From Selenomonas sp. oral taxon 126 (lineage in GTDB: Bacteria; Bacillota; Negativicutes; Selenomonadales; Selenomonadaceae), in NCBI RefSeq assembly GCF_001683335.1, contig NZ_CP016201.1, forward strand, positions 2,080,017 to 2,114,501: a DNA stretch of 34,485 nucleotides, read 5' to 3'. The notes below the pieces were generated by a model that was not told where the DNA came from, did no database searches, and saw nothing but the letters and a program-made list of their open reading frames with translations. Below are positions 31,170 to 34,485 of the stretch, in pieces; position 1 is the stretch's first letter, and every line of letters starts with the position of its first letter. A program made the translations under genes and the position numbers.

Positions 31170-32474
31170 ATGAATTCTCAAGCAAGCGAAAAAAAGCAGT
31201 TTACATGGAAGCATTATGCTTGGCTTGCCGTCTGGTGGCTCAGCATGGGGTACGCTCTGGATGAGAAAGCGATTCTGCTGGGCATATTGATCGCTATAGC
31301 GTTTTTCTTTTTGACGACATACAAGGTCTTGGGCAAGTTGCTCATATTGATGGTTGCAGTTTTTTTCCTGACCATCATTTTCCCTCCGCTTGGCGCTGTT
31401 ATTGCGGCGGCATCGCTCATATTTTTCCTGCTGCGCATAAAATTTGTCGTGGATAACTGGCGGGCACTGCTGGTTGGCATGTACGCTTATGGCGTATATC
31501 TGCTCGTTGTCCTGTTCAACAATTTCTTCTATGACCATATTGTGATACATACCGCAGGGATGATATTCCAATTTTTCTTGGATGGTTCTCCTGAGGCGGT
31601 CAGTATGATCGGTCAGGGCGGTGTAAATGTCTCGCATCAAGTGGCGGAATATGGTGCAATGGCGCTTCATATCGCTGCATATATCTTCCCTGGTGTATTG
31701 ACACTGTTCTTTCATCGTATGCTTTGCTGGCTGTATCGTCATGGGTACTCTACAGACAGAGCTTTTTACGTCATGGGGCTTACACCGCTGCTGATGATGG
31801 CGTTCATTTTGCCGTTCCTGAAAATCGACATCAACGGGCATGAGCTTTTCCACGGTTCGTTTTCGGATGGGATTGATGCCTTGGATGGTGTAGACGGGAT
31901 CGACGGCATCGACAGCACCGAGGACATGGGGAACACGCTGTCGTTAAAGAGCGATATAGAGCTGCCATCCAATGTGCAAGCGATGCTCGATTATGCGGAT
32001 GTAGATATCGGCACAATGCTTGAGGGGCATGTGCAGACCATTTCACCCGCGATCGAGGCATCCATTGCATCCGCTGCTTCGCGGGGCGTTTTCCTGGTAG
32101 ATGAGCACTTAAAGAGAACCGGAGAAGTCTTCTCACTGTCCGATGAAAACGGCTCAGTGCAGACCATCCAATATGTGTCGGATGACTACGCCGTAATCAA
32201 GGATACAGGCGGGCATCAGGTTGGCTCCATCGCATTTGACAGGCAAAATGAGTCTGAAACAGTACGGCTTGCAGACGGTTTTTCCTATACGATAGACAAA
32301 ACGAATGGCATAATCGTTGATGCCGACGGCAAACTGCTGGGGTGGATCAAGGATGGCCCGAATGGGGACAAATTGTTGGTAAACGGCAAAGACGAAGTCA
32401 TACGGAAATATCAGGCTGACGGTTTCATATTGAACGGTAGGGGAAACTTTGTTGGCAATGTGGCGATGGCCTGA
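31170..32474 (+). CDS. Large membrane protein with DG-repeat linker, unknown function
   Basis: This 434-residue protein has about seven hydrophobic segments in its first 220 residues, then a short Asp-Gly-rich repeat (DGIDALDGVDGIDGIDS, about residues 230-247) and a soluble C-terminal part of about 185 residues. The C-terminal part is beta-rich, with repeated turns such as DTGGHQVGSIAF, DADGKLLGWI and NGRGNFVGNV. AGAAGGAGAAC precedes the ATG at 31170, and an extended -10 TGGTATACT lies at 31119-31127. Lower GC than the housekeeping genes. I do not recognise it; the layout suggests a membrane anchor carrying an exposed domain. Confidence 0.78.
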   Translation: MNSQASEKKQFTWKHYAWLAVWWLSMGYALDEKAILLGILIAIAFFFLTTYKVLGKLLILMVAVFFLTIIFPPLGAVIAAASLIFFLLRIKFVVDNWRALLVGMYAYGVYLLVVLFNNFFYDHIVIHTAGMIFQFFLDGSPEAVSMIGQGGVNVSHQVAEYGAMALHIAAYIFPGVLTLFFHRMLCWLYRHGYSTDRAFYVMGLTPLLMMAFILPFLKIDINGHELFHGSFSDGIDALDGVDGIDGIDSTEDMGNTLSLKSDIELPSNVQAMLDYADVDIGTMLEGHVQTISPAIEASIASAASRGVFLVDEHLKRTGEVFSLSDENGSVQTIQYVSDDYAVIKDTGGHQVGSIAFDRQNESETVRLADGFSYTIDKTNGIIVDADGKLLGWIKDGPNGDKLLVNGKDEVIRKYQADGFILNGRGNFVGNVAMA

Positions 32475-32586
32475 AATTTATCATGATATTTACTCAAACT
32501 TCGCAGATAAATAATCCGCTGCAAGCCTTGAAAAATATGCCTTTCTACACAATAAAATAGCATGAGCGACATCGGCTCTATAATAA

Positions 32587-32627
32587 ATGTTGTGGAGATA
32601 CAAATTGTATCTTCGCAGCATTTTTTT
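32587..32627 (+). terminator. Rho-independent terminator
   Basis: A 15-bp stem, ATGTTGTGGAGATAC (32587-32601) with GTATCTTCGCAGCAT (32607-32621), includes three G-U pairs, a 5-nt loop and seven T. It lies 110 bp after the large membrane protein gene and probably ends its transcript. Confidence 0.82.
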
Positions 32628-32647
32628 GCTCGAAGAGAGGTGAGAAT

Positions 32648-32695
32648 ATGATAAAGCCTACGGAGTTTAAGGTTGAAAGTACAGCTGGTAAATAA
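32648..32695 (+). other. Short 15-codon ORF with strong ribosome binding site
   Basis: AGAGAGGTGAG precedes an ATG at 32648 that reads 15 codons (MIKPTEFKVESTAGK) to TAA. The strong ribosome binding site and the nearby IS110 remnant suggest the surviving 5' end of a gene that was disrupted. A leader peptide is also possible. Support is thin. Confidence 0.3.
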
Positions 32696-32748
32696 AGGCA
32701 CACGAAAACAGGTCACAGAGTGACCGAAAAATTGGTTATGAGTGTGTA

Positions 32749-33309
32749 TCAAGCAGATTGCGGGGCAGTCACCAAATACCCCTGACGCTGCAAGATATAA
32801 ATGGCTTCGTTTACAGAAACTTCGCGATTCCTAGGAGGAACATCTGCCTTGCGGTAAAGCGCGGCATTGTATTTCTCGTTCCTCATGGGAGCGGATAACA
32901 CGCATCTTTCCTGCCTGATGTGTGCAGATACTGCCATCGACGGCCGCTTGAATTTCCTCGGCAGACGCTTTGAGTTTCTTGCTCAGGAAGGGGCTTACGT
33001 CAAAGGGGGCATTCGCTTCAAGCAGTTGGGTGGTAATGGCAGAGGCAGTCTTGCCGAAGACATCCGAGAACACATCATCCAATTTGATATTGGAAACTGT
33101 AAGACAGTTTTGGGCACGGTTCTTTTCCCCGGAGGAGAAACCTGTGAGTTTGGAGCGGTATCGCATCAGATCTCTAAGCTGACGGATGTCGGCGGGCGGG
33201 ATAAAGCTGCCGGAGACAAGACCGTGCTTGAAAATATCGGCAATCCATTTGGCATCCTTCTTGTCTGTCTTCTTGCCACGGATGGCCTTGACATACTTGG
33301 GATGTAAAG
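32749..33309 (-). pseudogene. IS110 family transposase remnant, internally deleted
   Basis: On the minus strand from about 33309, HPKYVKAIRGKKTDKKDAKW and FIPPADIRQLRDLMRYRSK match the N-terminal (DEDD) half of IS110-type transposases, continuing to KLKASAEEIQAAVDG. At about 32890 the frame changes and the text jumps to MRNEKYNAALYRKA and AIYILQRQGYLVTA, the family's C-terminal end, finishing at TGA 32749-32751. The first residues and most of the C-terminal catalytic domain are missing; about 187 codons remain of the usual 400. An antisense frame at 32867-33307 is only a shadow. The remnant cannot encode an active enzyme. Confidence 0.8.
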
Positions 33310-34485
33310 GGAGGGCTGGTCGGGGGAAATGCTTGCCTCGGAGCGTCAGAAGATGGTGACGGATGTGGCGGCGGCGGCCGCAGGGGCGGCGATCGAGAAT
33401 GAGGACTATGAACGCGCGGATGAGATTCTGTTTTGGATGCGCAATGATATGGATGCTGCTGTCTACTATAAGCTCGCCCGTGAGGGGAAGAAGAAGCGGG
33501 ATGTGAGGGAGATGGATGCAGATGTGTCGCGGATTCTTTCGCTGCCTGATGTCTGGGACGGGCAGCATTTTAATCAGGCGAAGGCGCGGGAATATGTGGA
33601 TGAGGTGTATGGAAAGGATGCGCTGCTGCGTCTCATTGAGGCGCGCGGGGGTGATCTCGAGCGTTCGTATGAGGATGAGCGCAAAGAGTTCCTGGACGGG
33701 GTTTTGCGTGCGGCGCAGAATGCGGGGGGCTATGGTGAGGCGATCTCTATGCTGTATGCGCAGGATCTTGATATGAGGGAGCGCAATGCGCTGGAAGGTG
33801 CGATTGCCGCCTACTATCACGTGAATAAGAATACGGGCAGGGGAGCAGGAGAAGGAAGAGGAAGAAAGAGCGACGGTCCCACCGAAAAAGAGGCGCGCGC
33901 GGCTTACAACAAGCTGCAGGTGCTCTCGATGCCAAGGAGCAGGTGAAGGATGTGCTGAAGATCGCTGTGACGGAGTCACTCGAGGAGGGGGCGCAGTCGC
34001 TCTCCGATGATCTGATTCACAATGAGATTGTTGATGCCGCAGATGGCCGTGCGGCGGATGGGGCGATCTCTCCGGGGGATATGGCGGTCAGGGCGCTGGT
34101 TCGGACGGCAGAGGCGTTTCCGGTGGGGGTGGGGTTTGGTCTGGCTGCGCCGCTCGGCTCTGCGGGGGCGGTGCTGCGGCATGCCCGCAGGCTTTCTTCG
34201 GAGCAGGCGCGTGAGGAGGCGCAGGTGCAGCATACGCTGACGGGGACGGTGATGCTGGATGGGCTGCAGCAGGTGTCCTCGTCTGCAAAGCTGAAGCAGA
34301 CGGCGCCCGATGTGCAGCAGGAGATCATCCGCGCGCAGGTGCAGGGGTCTGGTTTTGAGGCGGCGTATGTGGATACGGTGGCGGCGCTGCAGTCTCCTGA
34401 GGGGGCTGAGGATCTGGAAGCGGTTGCCCGCGCGGCGGGGATTTCGGATGAGGAGCTGTCTGAGACGATTGCGCGGGAGGGGCTG
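33308..34485 (+). pseudogene. Fragment of a large mobile-element (phage-like) protein, frameshifted
   Basis: Two adjacent frames read like one Ala/Glu-rich helical protein. The first runs 33308-33946 (ERADEILFWMRNDMDAAVYY ... AISMLYAQDLDMRERNALEG). The second, one frame off, runs from about 33870 to the window end (LDAKEQVKDVLKIAVTESLE, then EEGAQSLSDDLIHNEI). The frame change falls in or just after a purine-rich tract at 33838-33875. Repetitive helices and an EEGAQSLSDD-like segment recall the very large internal or polyvalent proteins of phages and mobile elements. The left end abuts the IS110 remnant, with no start codon or ribosome binding site at the junction. It continues beyond the window. 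A sequencing error at the frameshift cannot be excluded. Confidence 0.5.

Noticed and set aside
32579-32584. TATAAT as a possible promoter
   Set aside because: Its predicted start would lie inside a strong terminator hairpin, and no -35 box fits.
32867-33307. 146-codon plus-strand frame
   Set aside because: The minus strand encodes recognisable IS110 transposase sequence across the same bases.

Overview
The window looks like chromosomal DNA of a Negativicutes bacterium, most likely Selenomonas or a close relative. The basis is a moderately high GC content, a Firmicutes-type housekeeping gene order (amaP, DUF2273, nusB, xseA, xseB, ispA, tlyA, nadK, argR, recN), strong GGAGG-type ribosome binding sites, and a large surface-glycan-like cluster. 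The genus is an inference from protein character; no search was run.

Region 1 (1-7581) is a tightly packed, co-directional housekeeping operon. It covers envelope stress anchoring, transcription antitermination, exonuclease VII, prenyl diphosphate synthesis, rRNA methylation, NAD phosphorylation, arginine regulation and recombination repair, and ends with a secreted DUF4367-like protein. dxs, often found between ispA and tlyA in related operons, is absent here.

Region 2 (7582-11440) is accessory DNA of lower GC. It holds an uncharacterised 526-residue protein bracketed by two inverted copies of a 160-bp MITE-like repeat, a HEPN-MNT (HepT/MntA) toxin-antitoxin pair, and a regulator that joins a Cro/CI helix-turn-helix to a degenerate RmlA-like nucleotidyltransferase domain.

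Region 3 (11528-26286) is one long operon of 14 genes, many with overlapping start and stop codons. It encodes a B12-type radical SAM protein with permuted domains, a NeuD-like acyltransferase, two FabZ-like dehydratases flanking an acyl carrier protein, a SPASM radical SAM enzyme, a FabG-like reductase, a two-subunit transketolase, an acyl-AMP ligase, LuxE and LuxC, a two-domain glycosyltransferase, a hexapeptide acyltransferase and a VioA-like DegT aminotransferase. Together they could make an acyl thioester, reduce it to an aldehyde, extend the aldehyde by a two-carbon ketol unit, aminate the product, and attach it to or build it into a surface glycan. This is the best candidate for an undescribed pathway. 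A third MITE copy, a candidate 70-nt RNA and two terminators follow.

Region 4 (26604-30115) is a LytTR/GHKL two-component system. Two outlying genes, a small acidic secreted protein and a lipoprotein, each have a promoter with the same layout: two ATCACTTT-like half-sites 21 bp apart, 11 bp upstream of a -35 box, then a 17-bp spacer and AATAAT. This looks like the regulon of the response regulator, visible directly in the sequence.

Region 5 (30174-34485) holds small membrane proteins, a large unknown membrane protein, an internally deleted IS110 transposase remnant, and a frameshifted fragment of a large mobile-element (probably phage) protein that runs off the window end. No tRNA, rRNA or CRISPR array was seen.
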